64,000 nucleotides of DNA from Candidatus Leptovillus gracilis (lineage in GTDB: Bacteria; Chloroflexota; Anaerolineae; Promineifilales; Promineifilaceae). This document shows positions 8,117 to 16,454 of this stretch, one piece after another. The translations under genes were made by a program, and so were the position numbers. The stretch spans positions 1-64,000 of the forward strand of contig JADJXA010000026.1 of the NCBI GenBank assembly GCA_016716065.1, written 5' to 3'. The notes beneath the pieces are model-generated. The model did not search any database and had not been told where the DNA came from. It worked only from the letters and a program-made list of their open reading frames with translations. Within the stretch, counting starts at the first letter, position 1; the number at the start of each line of letters is the position of its first letter.

Positions 8117-8247
8117 ACCCCGCGCTGGGCGACGGGCAGCCGTTGGGCGGCAGGCCGCCGAAGGGCGGACCATCCGGTTGGTATCGCTCACTTCCCCTCC
8201 TTCCTACCGCCGCCGGGCTGACGGCCGTCTGTTCTCATGAAGGATAA
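8113..8247 (+). CDS. possible 44-residue coupled ORF
   Basis: A GTGA overlap with the stop of the 7739 gene starts a 44-residue frame that overlaps the ATG at 8237 by eleven bases. It is Gly/Pro-rich (GDGQPLGGRPPKGGPSG) with no recognisable domain. The overlaps suit coupling, but the composition is also what a random GC-rich frame would give. Confidence 0.25.
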   Translation: MNPALGDGQPLGGRPPKGGPSGWYRSLPLLPTAAGLTAVCSHEG

Positions 8248-9541
8248 GCTACAACCCCAGGGCCGGGAACAGGCTCCACCCGGCGACGCGCTGGCGGCGG
8301 CCAATGCTCGTCTGCTGGCGCTGCGGGCGGCGGTTCAGGCGAGCCGCGCCCCGTTACCCCCGGCAGACTCGGAGACAACGGCCGTTGCAGAACCAGACGC
8401 CGCCCCCTTGCGCCACCTGGCCGACCTGGTCGCCGTCCTACCGCCCCATCTTGGCTGGGGTAGCACGGCCGTTACCGCCCACCTGCGGCAATTGTCAGTG
8501 GCCAATGATCAAGGGGCAACGGGCAGCGAGGAAGAGAAGTCACCAACGGCTGCGCCAGTACCGGTGAGCAGAGAGACCCAATCCGAAATCCGAAATCCCA
8601 AATCGAAAATTCCTCTTCCCCCTGCCTTGGGATTGGCGCTGTTGCAGCAGCGGCGTGTGGCCGAGGGGCGGCTGTGGCTGCTGCTGCGGGCCTATGACCG
8701 AGATGGCCGTGGCTGGTGGGCGCGGACGGAGGTGACGGCTGTTTTTACCGACGAGAGCAGCCCGACCTGCTTCTGCACTCCCCGCTATCTGCGCCAGCTG
8801 TTGGCCCGGGGAGAGGGGCTGTTCTGGTGGCAGGACGCGGTGGGTAAGGTGTGGCTGCGGGGGCAGGCTAAAGTAGCCGCCGGCCTGGGGCTGCGGCGGT
8901 TGTCGGGGCGGATGGTGGAACTGCCGACCCCTATCCTGCTCCAGCCCATCGGCGACCTGCGCGCCCACCTATACGCCGCTTTCCACAGCGGCCGGGGCGA
9001 GGATGCCGGACCCATCAGCCGGGAGAGTCTGCGCGACCTAAGCGGCGCATCGCCACGGGCGCAGCAGGGATACGAGAAGCGGGCGGGGGTGCGCGTGCAG
9101 TCCTGCCTGGCCGTGGGCGGCGCAGTGGGCGGCGCAGCCGCTTCGGGCGCGGCGCTGCAAGAGTATGCCTGGCAGCATGGCCGGGCCACATTCACCTTTC
9201 ACGATCGCCGCGGACGGCACGGCCGTATGGGGCAGGAACATCTGGCGCGCCAGCTCCCCAACCGGTATGCCGGCCCCCACTCTACCGGGCGCCGGTCGCA
9301 TCGCCTGAACCGCCGACTGGCAGGCCTGTGTCAACAAGGGGACGCGGGGAACGGCCCTGGCGGCGGGCGCGAAGATGACCGAAGGGCGGACCGGCGGCGT
9401 TATTACACTGACGGCGCGGCGGCGGCGCAGGGCTGGCTGCGCGGCGGCGGGCAGGCGTGGGTCTACTGGCCAGGTCATCGTGTGGCGGCGGGAGTGATGT
9501 TCTGGTATGCGCTGCCGAAAGACGGCCGTCAGCAGGCATGA
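8237..9541 (+). CDS. putative winged-helix DNA-binding protein, paralogue of the 40482 gene
   Basis: 434 residues. It shares blocks with the protein at 40482: an N-terminal helix ending ALRAAV/ALREQL, PPHLGWGSTAV versus FPGHLGWGSAAL, CTPRYLRQLLARGEGLFWW versus CGQRQLRNLLRDGEGVFWK, DLRAHLYAAFHSGR versus AFRAHLYAAFHSGR, and a C-terminal LARQLPNRYAGPH versus LAWQLPNSYAGQH. SRESLRDLSGASPRAQQGYE reads as a helix-turn-helix. Residues about 113-127 are encoded by a CCGAAATC stutter repeat absent from the paralogue. It sits 370 bases before parA; a replication initiator or element regulator is possible but unproven. No named family is recognised. Confidence 0.6.
   Translation: MKDKLQPQGREQAPPGDALAAANARLLALRAAVQASRAPLPPADSETTAVAEPDAAPLRHLADLVAVLPPHLGWGSTAVTAHLRQLSVANDQGATGSEEEKSPTAAPVPVSRETQSEIRNPKSKIPLPPALGLALLQQRRVAEGRLWLLLRAYDRDGRGWWARTEVTAVFTDESSPTCFCTPRYLRQLLARGEGLFWWQDAVGKVWLRGQAKVAAGLGLRRLSGRMVELPTPILLQPIGDLRAHLYAAFHSGRGEDAGPISRESLRDLSGASPRAQQGYEKRAGVRVQSCLAVGGAVGGAAASGAALQEYAWQHGRATFTFHDRRGRHGRMGQEHLARQLPNRYAGPHSTGRRSHRLNRRLAGLCQQGDAGNGPGGGREDDRRADRRRYYTDGAAAAQGWLRGGGQAWVYWPGHRVAAGVMFWYALPKDGRQQA
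8579..8612 (+). repeat. CCGAAATC stutter repeat inside a coding sequence
   Basis: Tandem ATCCGAAATCC-type units read in frame as SEIRNPKSKI between a variable linker and a conserved block of the 8237 gene. It nearly duplicates the non-coding run at 4804-4834. Confidence 0.65.
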
Positions 9542-9840
9542 TTGGCGTATGGTGGGCGGAACAAAGTTGCCGGGGTTAGAAGGGGATATAGGCTTTGCCG
9601 TTTGTTGTCGAACGGCCGTTGGCTTTCAGCTCATACCGTCACAGCCCTGCGCCAAGCGCTCCGAGGACGGCCGGTCGGCTTTGTTTTGTGCATCACCAAT
9701 CGCGTGACTTTGTGACTTAGCGCAATTTCGCTTATTTCCCTCAAATTTGCCCGTAGGCGCATAGAACGTATTTTCCATCCTATCCCCCTACCCCACTGCG
9801 CTACGCGCGGCAGCGCGGAAATCTGAGATTTTGTAAACAA

Positions 9841-9893
9841 TTGTGGACAAAGTAAACAAGTTGTGTACAATAGTATAATACTGTCTACAAACA
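9841..9893 (+). promoter_or_regulatory. parA promoter and candidate partition operator
   Basis: The A+T-rich stretch before parA has TATAAT at 9874-9879 inside the palindrome AGTATAATACT, flanked by TTGTGTACA and TGTCTACAA, an imperfect dyad. Similar TTGTxxACAA units repeat just upstream (about 9833-9870). This iteron-like layout suits autoregulation by the partition proteins and might also be the centromere site. There is no clear -35. Confidence 0.5.
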
Positions 9894-9909
9894 ACCTACG
9901 AGGTCTGTT

Positions 9910-10764
9910 ATGAACACGAGAGTAATTGCAGTTGCTGACAATAAGGGTGGGGTGGGGAAGACCACAACGGCTGGCGTGCTGGCTGATGGATTGGCTCGGA
10001 TGTGTCGCAAACATCGGCAAGGCGCTAATGTGCTTGTTGTCGATCTTGATCCCCAAGGTAATCAGGCTGACTTTTTTGGCGTGCGGAAAGATGTGCTGGC
10101 CGAAAAGTTATGCGTTGGTAATGTCTTGATGGAGCCGGGAGACCTTCAGCGTTTGCAGCATAATATCATTTCTTTAGATCGGGTGGATGAAGGATTGCCA
10201 CGCCCGAATTTGTATTTGTTGCCAGCCAGTCGTAACCTGGAAGATGTGACTCAGGACCTTGTTGTGATGACAACCATGCGCACCGCCCGGCGCTCAGGTT
10301 TTAGCCTGGACACAGTATTGGCCGATGCGCTTGGCCCATTGTTGGGCCGTTTTGATTTTATCGTCTTAGATTGTCCGCCCAAGCTGGATACGCTTAAGCG
10401 GGCTGTTTATAATTTTGCCGATGAGGTGATCGTGCCGATCAAGGCGGATCATGTCAGCCTGGTGGGCGCCAGGCAGCACACTGATGATTTGTACGCCTTA
10501 CAAAAAGAGGATTCACGCCGCTTTAAGGCCCGGGTTGCCCTTGTCGTTCCTACTATGATGTCCTCCCGGCAGGTGCTGGCCACACAGGTTGTGGAACAGA
10601 TGCAAGCCTTTTATGGGCGGCATTTGGTTAGTGAGCCTGTGCCCGAAAGCGTCTATGTGAAGGAGGCGCCAGCGGCTGGCGGGCAAACGTTGTTTGAATA
10701 TGCACCCAGTTCGGCCCCATCCAGAGCTTATGCAGAGATTGTAGAGAGAGTTTTCAATGGCTAG
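9910..10764 (+). CDS. parA: ParA-family partition ATPase
   Basis: 284 residues with the deviant Walker A DNKGGVGKTTT (residues about 10-20), a Walker A' strand LVVDLDPQGNQADFFG (about 43-58) and FDFIVLDCPPKLD. This is the Soj/ParA class, whose ATP-driven nucleoid gradient segregates plasmids or chromosomes. The ATG lies nine bases after GAGG. The last eight bases overlap the small gene at 10757, the usual coupling of parA with its DNA-binding partner. G+C is lower than in surrounding genes and no ACGGCCGT palindromes occur from about 9.6 to 11.9 kb, suggesting recent acquisition. Confidence 0.9.
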   Translation: MNTRVIAVADNKGGVGKTTTAGVLADGLARMCRKHRQGANVLVVDLDPQGNQADFFGVRKDVLAEKLCVGNVLMEPGDLQRLQHNIISLDRVDEGLPRPNLYLLPASRNLEDVTQDLVVMTTMRTARRSGFSLDTVLADALGPLLGRFDFIVLDCPPKLDTLKRAVYNFADEVIVPIKADHVSLVGARQHTDDLYALQKEDSRRFKARVALVVPTMMSSRQVLATQVVEQMQAFYGRHLVSEPVPESVYVKEAPAAGGQTLFEYAPSSAPSRAYAEIVERVFNG

Positions 10765-11107
10765 GAAAAAGTTTGACTTAGCGACATCAGAAGAAGCTCC
10801 GGCGCCGCCTGCGCGAAAAAAAAAGGAACTATTTGAAAATCCGCTGGAGCAGACTCGCTCGGGTCGTCAAAAAGCCTCCAAGGTAACAGGCCGTAAGACA
10901 GACGCTGCAGGCCGCGTGCGCAAAACCATCTTTCTCGACACCACAACCATTGACGAAATCGAAGCTCTGTCTGACTCGCACGGATATGGCAGAATGGATT
11001 TTTACGAGTGGTTGGTGTTGATGGGATTGCAGCAATTTGACAAGGGTGTACGCCCGGAGGTCGACGACGAACCTGTCGTCAGGGCCAAGATCAAAATTGA
11101 TAGGTGA
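10757..11107 (+). CDS. small partition partner (ParB/ParG-like), putative
   Basis: 116 residues overlapping the 3' end of parA. The N-terminal 50 residues are basic and disordered. The C-terminal half (VRKTIFLDTTTIDEIEALSD, then YEWLVLMGLQQF) has the strand-helix-helix layout of ribbon-helix-helix partition proteins such as ParG. It would bind the centromere and stimulate ParA; this comes from position and rough pattern, not a clear family hit. Confidence 0.6.
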   Translation: MARKKFDLATSEEAPAPPARKKKELFENPLEQTRSGRQKASKVTGRKTDAAGRVRKTIFLDTTTIDEIEALSDSHGYGRMDFYEWLVLMGLQQFDKGVRPEVDDEPVVRAKIKIDR

Positions 11108-11246
11108 CATCCAGTTCTGGCAGCCTGCCAATTAATTGTTTCTGGAGGCGTTGTACTTACACAGTAAGCTGGAGAAATTATGTGCCCGATCGCCAAGCTT
11201 TGATCGGCGAGGACAACAAGATTGGCAAAAAAGGAAGTCATTCGTT

Positions 11247-11267
11247 CCGTGAACATAACGTTCACGG
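11247..11267. promoter_or_regulatory. inverted repeat, candidate operator
   Basis: CCGTGAAC-ATAAC-GTTCACGG, perfect 8-bp arms with a 5-base spacer, in the 325-base gap between the partition genes and the antirepressor. A second near-perfect hairpin (GTGTGTGG and CCACGCAC) lies about 11379-11404, just before the next gene. No terminator T-run follows either. Confidence 0.45.
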
Positions 11268-11432
11268 TATCCGCTCGGATCTGCTGTTGCTGCTAAAATA
11301 TGCCAACATCTAGAAGTATGCGTTTTTGTTTTTGGGTTAATCGAGGCATTTCGCGCGAGAATGAAGTCATTAACGATTGAGTGTGTGGTCGTAACAGCCA
11401 CGCACTGATTTTTGCACCACAGTGAGGGATTC

Positions 11433-12248
11433 ATGTCAGAAGAAAAAGGTTTGACAGTTGTTGAGCAAAAACAAGTAGATTTTTACGAAGATGAAGTTCT
11501 GGCTGTCCGCACCACGGATGGCTCTGTTTATATCCCTGTACGCCCTATTTGCGATCTATTGGGCGTGGATTGGTCAGCCCAGCGCCGACGTATAAATCGT
11601 GATCCGGTATTAAGCGAAGAAATGAAGAGCGTGGCAGTTACCACCACCGATTCGTATCGCACGATCAACCGGGAAGTATTGAGTTTGCCTCTGGACTATA
11701 TCAGTGGTTTTCTATTTGGAATTGATGCGAGCCGGGTCAAGCCTGAATTACGGGAACGATTGATTCGCTATCAGCGCGAATGTTACAAAGTGTTGGCCGA
11801 AGCGTTCCAAGAAGGCCGGCTGACTACCGACCCCAGCTTCGACGACTTGCTCCAGCAGGCCAGTAGTGACGTGGTGGAAGCGTACCAGATAGCGCAGGCG
11901 ATAATGAAGCTGGCTCGCAATCAAATTATGCTGGATGCGCGACTGGACGACCATGGGCGCACGTTGGCAGATTACGGCCGTCGCCTCGAAACTATCGAAG
12001 CCGATATGCACCAGGAAGACCGGTATATCAGCGAAGCCCAGGCAACGCAAATTAGTCAGGCGGTCAGGACCATTGCCATCGCCATGGGTAAGAAAACAGG
12101 GCGGAATGAATTTGGCGCGACCTGGGGCGAATTCTACCGAAAATTTGGCATCGCTAAATACCGGTATCTGCCCATATCGAAGTTTGAAGAAGCCCTGGCC
12201 TGGCTGAATGAGTTCTATCAAAGCTTAACCGGTGAGACACCTTTTTAG
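11433..12248 (+). CDS. phage antirepressor (P22 AR N-terminal / ORF6C type)
   Basis: 271 residues. Residues 10-120 match the phage antirepressor N-terminal domain (VRTTDGSVYIPVRPICDLLG, then LPLDYISGFLFGID and ELRERLIRYQRECYKVLAEAF). Residues 200-265 look like an ORF6C domain (WGEFYRKFGIAKYRYLPISKFEEALAWL). Such proteins counteract repressors during prophage induction and are also found on plasmids and integrative elements. ATG 11433 follows GAGGG; an ATG seven codons upstream has no ribosome site. Confidence 0.8.
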   Translation: MSEEKGLTVVEQKQVDFYEDEVLAVRTTDGSVYIPVRPICDLLGVDWSAQRRRINRDPVLSEEMKSVAVTTTDSYRTINREVLSLPLDYISGFLFGIDASRVKPELRERLIRYQRECYKVLAEAFQEGRLTTDPSFDDLLQQASSDVVEAYQIAQAIMKLARNQIMLDARLDDHGRTLADYGRRLETIEADMHQEDRYISEAQATQISQAVRTIAIAMGKKTGRNEFGATWGEFYRKFGIAKYRYLPISKFEEALAWLNEFYQSLTGETPF

Positions 12249-12273
12249 GTGCAGGGCAGGGGGTGACTTGCCT

Positions 12274-12519
12274 ATGATTCAGCTTACTCCTATACAGCAA
12301 ACCATCCTTGACGTCGTATGCCGTTATCCGGGGCGTTTCTCTCGCAGTGGTCTGGCTAAGATGTTGGTGGGGGCAAAATCATGGCAGGACGTGGATTTCC
12401 CTGATTATGGCCGTTTTTCTACCCATCGCCGCAAAGATATTGCCTGCCAGATTGATATTCTCCAGCAGCAGGGTTTTCTCATGCTCGACAGCCAGGCGCA
12501 TTTAGCGACTCCTTCCTAA
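12274..12519 (+). CDS. small winged-helix protein, RQC-minor-like
   Basis: 81 residues from an ATG preceded by GGGGGTG. TPIQQTILDVVCRYPGRFSRSGLAKMLVG followed by HRRKDIACQIDILQQQGFL resembles the small winged helix attached to RecQ-like helicases (RQC-minor). It is free-standing here, downstream of the antirepressor and probably co-transcribed with it. It may bind DNA; function unknown. Confidence 0.55.
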   Translation: MIQLTPIQQTILDVVCRYPGRFSRSGLAKMLVGAKSWQDVDFPDYGRFSTHRRKDIACQIDILQQQGFLMLDSQAHLATPS

Positions 12520-12644
12520 ATATCTTCGTATAGTAAGGAGAATTTATTAGAAAAAGCAGCCCCTCATTTGACATGGTAGCGGCTTGCCGCTACCATTCTG
12601 ATCGCTTTGCCCAAAGCTGAATAGTACCCAGGTACCCCTCAAAT

Positions 12645-12673
12645 TTGCATCTCCCTCAATAAATAGATATACT
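12645..12673 (+). promoter_or_regulatory. sigma-70-like promoter of the XRE/ImmA operon
   Basis: TTGCAT (12645-12650), a 17-base spacer and TATACT (12668-12673), 66 bases before the start at 12739, in an A+T-rich gap (12520-12738) with nothing else evident. GGAG precedes the ATG. Confidence 0.6.
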
Positions 12674-12738
12674 ATAGGTTATGAAACGTATTAAACGGTC
12701 TTTTTTCTTAACCTTTAGGCTATAAATGGAGTAACACG

Positions 12739-13155
12739 ATGGCCTCGTCAGCAGAATTGGGCAGCGATTTCGCCCGGCGGTTAGATATATTATTCAAAAC
12801 CGTTACCAAGCCGGATGGCAGTGAATATAGTTATGAAGATGTGCAGCATGGCACGGATAAGGCTGTCACGGCTGCCTACGTTTGGCGACTTCGCACCGGC
12901 AAAGCAACCAATCCAGGATACTGGATCATCAAAGCCTTGAGCGACTTCTTTGAAGTGGACCCCAATTATTTTTTTCAGGATGAAGAAAATGTCAAAACCA
13001 TCATTGAAGAGCGGGTGAATACAGACCTGGCAGAACGCTTCCAGGACAGCTCCGTTCGCAATGTTGCCTTGCGCGCCAGTGAGTTAGATGAAGCTGGACG
13101 GCAGGCGATTTTAGGCATGATTGAGTACATCTTGCAGGGAAAAGAAACCAAATAA
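12739..13155 (+). CDS. XRE-family transcriptional regulator
   Basis: 138 residues. The N-terminal half is an XRE-type helix-turn-helix (FARRLDILFKTVTKPDG, AVTAAYVWRLRTGKATNPGY, IIKALSDFFEVDPNYF), with a helical C-terminal half. It is followed 16 bases later by an HExxH protease gene, the layout of ImmR-ImmA pairs in which the protease clears the repressor. It is likely the autorepressor of the operon from the 12645 promoter. Confidence 0.8.
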   Translation: MASSAELGSDFARRLDILFKTVTKPDGSEYSYEDVQHGTDKAVTAAYVWRLRTGKATNPGYWIIKALSDFFEVDPNYFFQDEENVKTIIEERVNTDLAERFQDSSVRNVALRASELDEAGRQAILGMIEYILQGKETK

Positions 13156-13171
13156 GGATGCCGCTTGGCCT

Positions 13172-13687
13172 ATGAGTACAGAATCACGGATGAAAGCCGT
13201 ATTGGATGAACTGGATTTCGACTTTAGCGAATTTACAATGGATGGTTTTGTCGCCTGGATTGAATCTCGCATCAGGCGGAAGATTCGCTTCAGGGCCTGG
13301 CCCATGCCGCCCGGTATGTTTGGCGTTTGGGTGTCTGATGCGGAGGAGCTTGTAGAGCATATCTTTTATGATGATACTGGCCCCTTGATACAGCAGGTCC
13401 ATATCCAGCTGCACGAATTGAGCCACATTATCTGTTCTCACCCGACTGCGTGTCTGACCGGCTCTCAAATGCGGTCATTACTGCTCCAGTCCGCTGAAGA
13501 CCCTACTGTGTTGAGTCATGTTTTACTCCGTGCGCCGGCAAAAGATGGGATTGAAGAAGAAGCTGAAATACTCGCTTCGCTCATCCAGCATCAGGTCATC
13601 AACAATAAGCGCATCAAGCAGTTGGCCATAACGGCCTCTTCCAACGATGATTTGTCAGACCACTTCAAATCTTTAGGACTGGTGTAG
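13172..13687 (+). CDS. ImmA/IrrE-like HExxH metallopeptidase
   Basis: 171 residues. HELSH (His81, Glu82, His85) in QLHELSHIICSH is the zinc-binding motif of ImmA/IrrE peptidases; EEEAEILASLIQ downstream supplies the usual third acidic ligand. Family members cleave XRE repressors in response to damage or peptide signals. Its position between an XRE regulator and a polytopic membrane protein reproduces a module known in actinobacteria. ATG 13172 is chosen over an upstream frame overlapping the regulator by 35 bases. Confidence 0.8.
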   Translation: MSTESRMKAVLDELDFDFSEFTMDGFVAWIESRIRRKIRFRAWPMPPGMFGVWVSDAEELVEHIFYDDTGPLIQQVHIQLHELSHIICSHPTACLTGSQMRSLLLQSAEDPTVLSHVLLRAPAKDGIEEEAEILASLIQHQVINNKRIKQLAITASSNDDLSDHFKSLGLV

Positions 13688-13691
13688 GCTG

Positions 13692-14855
13692 ATGTGGGAT
13701 AAAGCAGTTATTGCTGGCCTGGCCTGGTTCATCGCTGTCTACAAGTTTAACGCCATGCGGCGCGATGGTCAGTGGCGCACCGGCTCTGTCACATTTTATT
13801 ATTGGGCTTTCTCCCTTTTCTTTGCCATTGGCCTCACATTTATGATCTGGCCTGTATCCCTCGCCTTTGACCGCTTTACCGGGTTACCCAATTTAGGTTG
13901 GCTCATCATCTACGCCTCTTTTTCGTTGGCGGTTTATTTTAGCAGCGCTGCTTGTTATCTGATCTTAAAACAGCCCCAACCGCGTTTTCTACCCTGGAGC
14001 TTGTTGGCTACGCTGGCCGTTCTGATTGCCGTTTACATCACTGGCATCGTAACACTGCCTGAGAAACCGGACCACACGATTCCCGAACAGGTGTCAGAGG
14101 TGATCTTCATGGAGACGATCTACATTTATGTGGCTGTTTCCTGCGCCATTCCCATGTTCACCTTTACGCGCTTGTTTTGGGGCGAGAAAATTGTTTCTGC
14201 CCGGCTTCGCTGGGCAGTGGGGATTGCTTTATCGTTGGCGGCAACGGCCGTTTTGCTCATAAAAATTGTCCTGACGCTGCTTGCTTTCCGCAACCCAAAC
14301 ACACCGGCCTTGGCGGCTTTGTACCCGCTGATTTCTATAGGCGTGGTGATCGTGGGCGTTTTGTTTCCCCTGGCGTTTTTACCCAACAGATGGTATCAGG
14401 CAGCGGCACGGCCGTTTGAGTTTGTGGGAAAGGTAGCCGCTATGTTCGAACTCAGAGCGCTGCAAAAGCGGCTGAACACACTTTGCCCGCCGGTGATCGA
14501 AGACAAACTTACCTGGCGTGAAACCCTCCATGACCTGGATTTTTACCTTTATCGCGCGGTCATTGCCATTCTGGATGCCAAACAAACATTGGCTGGTTAT
14601 GCAGGTATCACCAACGATTTAGCGGTGCAGCCTGTCACGGTGGCGCACAAGGCCGGTAAAACCCCACCCGCCTGGAGTGAGCAGAAATTGCAGCAGGCGC
14701 GCCTGCTGCACCAGGAATTACAAAAGGCGGATGATGAAGCGGATTTTGCCCAGATGGTGCAATCCTATCGCAAAATAAGCCGTGTCGTGGCCTGGAAAAT
14801 ACGGCCGTATGCCAAACATGGAGGTGGCGCCATTGACTACGCCTATCAACGTTGA
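13692..14855 (+). CDS. polytopic membrane protein, MAB_1171c-like
   Basis: 387 residues. Seven predicted helices fill residues 5-235 (for example FFAIGLTFMIWPVSLAF, LIIYASFSLAVYFSSAACYL, LISIGVVIVGVLFPLAFL). A soluble helical domain follows (DLDFYLYRAVIAILDAKQTL, QQARLLHQELQKADDE). This is the profile of the MAB_1171c/DUF6545 proteins that accompany XRE-ImmA pairs in actinobacteria. It starts four bases after the protease stop and overlaps the next gene. The role is unknown; membrane sensing for the XRE-ImmA pair is a guess. Confidence 0.7.
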   Translation: MWDKAVIAGLAWFIAVYKFNAMRRDGQWRTGSVTFYYWAFSLFFAIGLTFMIWPVSLAFDRFTGLPNLGWLIIYASFSLAVYFSSAACYLILKQPQPRFLPWSLLATLAVLIAVYITGIVTLPEKPDHTIPEQVSEVIFMETIYIYVAVSCAIPMFTFTRLFWGEKIVSARLRWAVGIALSLAATAVLLIKIVLTLLAFRNPNTPALAALYPLISIGVVIVGVLFPLAFLPNRWYQAAARPFEFVGKVAAMFELRALQKRLNTLCPPVIEDKLTWRETLHDLDFYLYRAVIAILDAKQTLAGYAGITNDLAVQPVTVAHKAGKTPPAWSEQKLQQARLLHQELQKADDEADFAQMVQSYRKISRVVAWKIRPYAKHGGGAIDYAYQR

Positions 14856-15444
14856 GCCATCCGCCCAGGATCGTCTGGCCCGTTTATTATCCAATCTATT
14901 TCACCCCTTCCTGGTATCCGTGTTAACGCTGGTGTTAGTGATTTATCTGGATGGCGCAGCGCTGCTGGACGCGATTAAATGGACGGTTATGGGCTTTAGC
15001 ATTGTCATTTTGCCACTGGCTGTCTATTTGATCATCAATGTCCGCCGCGGCCGTTACAGTGACTGGAGTATCTCGATCCGGGAGCAGCGTCAAACCATCT
15101 ACCTTTTGGCCGGTGTTTGTTTTGTGATTTTGGTGCTTGCCTTCATCTGGGCCGACGCACCGCCAATTGCCCTGGCCTGCCTGTATGCTGCGCTGCCCAC
15201 TGTGGCTATTGCGGCCGTAATCAATCGGCTGGTGACGAAAATAAGCCTTCATGCGGTGGCGATGGCCGGGTGCGCGGCTGCGTTGTACTGGGTGTCGCCG
15301 CCGTTGGGGGTACTTTTGGCGTTGGCGGGTATTGGAGTCAGTTGGGCGCGGATGCGCTTGAAACACCATACGCTGGCACAAATCCTGTTGGGGTGGGGGG
15401 CAGCCGCCGGCAGTGTATTTGTCGTCTTTAGTGTGTATTTGTAA
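14809..15444 (+). CDS. divergent PAP2-like membrane phosphatase
   Basis: About 211 residues overlapping the preceding gene by 47 bases. Five or six membrane helices; the loop SIREQRQTIYLL and the C-terminal SWARMRLKHHTLAQILLGWGAAAG resemble the third motif of PAP2 lipid phosphatases (SRxxxxxHxxxD), but the last Asp is not conserved, so activity is uncertain. Starts at 14809, 14818 or TTG 14833 are possible; the last is the best placed behind GGAGGT at 14820. It is the last gene of the XRE-protease-membrane module, as in actinobacterial versions. Confidence 0.6.
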   Translation: MPNMEVAPLTTPINVEPSAQDRLARLLSNLFHPFLVSVLTLVLVIYLDGAALLDAIKWTVMGFSIVILPLAVYLIINVRRGRYSDWSISIREQRQTIYLLAGVCFVILVLAFIWADAPPIALACLYAALPTVAIAAVINRLVTKISLHAVAMAGCAAALYWVSPPLGVLLALAGIGVSWARMRLKHHTLAQILLGWGAAAGSVFVVFSVYL

Positions 15445-15486
15445 TGACAAGGAAGGATAGCCCATGATGAGGCCATAAAAAGAAAA

Positions 15487-15518
15487 GCCGCTGCCAGTAT
15501 GGGGATACCGTCAGCGGC
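15487..15518. terminator. hairpin, terminator-like on the minus strand
   Basis: GCCGCTG and CAGCGGC enclose an inner GTAT-GGGG-ATAC stem. The T-rich tail (CTTTTCTTTTT) lies on the minus-strand side, although no minus gene is nearby. On the plus strand it sits 43 bases after the PAP2-like gene and may protect or end that transcript. Confidence 0.4.
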
Positions 15519-15547
15519 CTTCAAACAACGTCTTAAACATTGCCGAA

Positions 15548-15582
15548 GCAACATCTTACGTTGCTGCAACGTCTTGCGTTGC
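15548..15582 (+). repeat. two tandem short palindromes
   Basis: GCAAC-ATCTTAC-GTTGC and GCAAC-GTCTTGC-GTTGC lie one base apart. The TCTTAC/TCTTGC loop recurs in hairpins at 2079 and 58357. The rest of the 15445-15767 gap shows nothing else. Confidence 0.5.
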
Positions 15583-15767
15583 CCACCGGGGTTAGCGGTG
15601 CATCTAATTCAAGCAGTATTATAGACAGTTTTTCTCGTCTTACCAATTCTCCCGGTGCAGGTGTACAAAGTACGTTTGTTGTATTGATATGTCTTTATTC
15701 AGGCGCAACGGCCGTTGGCGTCTCCTGCCGCTCGCCAGATTCAGGATAGCTGGAGGAATGTGAAGCG

Positions 15768-16454
15768 ATGAAAATGATTCGAAAAATCCGGGTGGTGATC
15801 ATTGATGACCAGGAAGTGGCGCGCATCGGGGTGCGAGCGGCCCTTGAAAACGACGGCCAGATTGAAATTGTGGCCGAAGGGGCGACGGAGGCCGAGGCGC
15901 TCCAACTGGCCCGTGAACATCATCCAGACGTTGTGCTGCTTGGCCTCAATACCATCAAGAGCGAGAAACCATCTGGCATAGTTTTGTCTGCCTGCAACAC
16001 GATCCGGGGATTGGTGCAAACCTGCCAAACCAACATCCTCGTTCTGTCCCGGTATGCCCACAAAGTGCTGGTGCGGGCCGTGATACGCGCCGGTGCCAGC
16101 GGTTTTATGCTCAAAGATGAAGCGATGAATTCCTGTGCGGTATTGACGCAGGCGATTGTCGATATTGCCCGCAAAGGGAAGCTGCTTTTGAGTCCGGCGC
16201 TTCACGAGAAATTATACCCGTATGGGTTGGCGCTGGAGGACATACCCCAACTAACAGAACGGCGCATTCAAATCATGCAGACGGTAGCCGATAACCCCCA
16301 ACTAACATTGGCCGAGGTTGCTGATCTGTTAAACATTGCCGAATCCACCCTGCGCAACAACCTGAGCGCAATCTCCCGTGCCCTGGATACACCCAATTCA
16401 AGCGGCGCGATGATTGAGTGCCTGCGATTGGGATTGGTACGGCTGGACGCATGA
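15768..16454 (+). CDS. response-regulator-like protein without phosphoacceptor Asp
   Basis: 228 residues. The receiver domain has the acidic pair (VVIIDDQEVARIG) and the conserved Lys (FMLKDEA), but the phosphoacceptor position reads VVLLGLNT, with Gly59 where Asp is expected. The C-terminal 60 residues (LTERRIQIMQTVADNPQLTLAEVADLLNIAESTLRNNL, split here) form a LuxR-like helix-turn-helix with an unusual recognition helix. Atypical receivers of this kind work independently of phosphorylation or bind ligands. No kinase gene is adjacent. GGAGG lies 12 bases before the ATG. Confidence 0.8.
   Translation: MKMIRKIRVVIIDDQEVARIGVRAALENDGQIEIVAEGATEAEALQLAREHHPDVVLLGLNTIKSEKPSGIVLSACNTIRGLVQTCQTNILVLSRYAHKVLVRAVIRAGASGFMLKDEAMNSCAVLTQAIVDIARKGKLLLSPALHEKLYPYGLALEDIPQLTERRIQIMQTVADNPQLTLAEVADLLNIAESTLRNNLSAISRALDTPNSSGAMIECLRLGLVRLDA

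Noticed and set aside
9910..11107. Proof of an autonomous plasmid from parA and its partner
   Set aside because: Chromosomes and integrative elements also carry parA; no origin or clear replication initiator was identified.
11104..11313. 69-residue frame after the partition genes
   Set aside because: Overlaps the hairpin at 11247 and has no ribosome site or protein-like composition.
15548..15582. Possible start of a CRISPR array
   Set aside because: Only two 17-base units, one base apart, with no spacers and no cas genes in the window.
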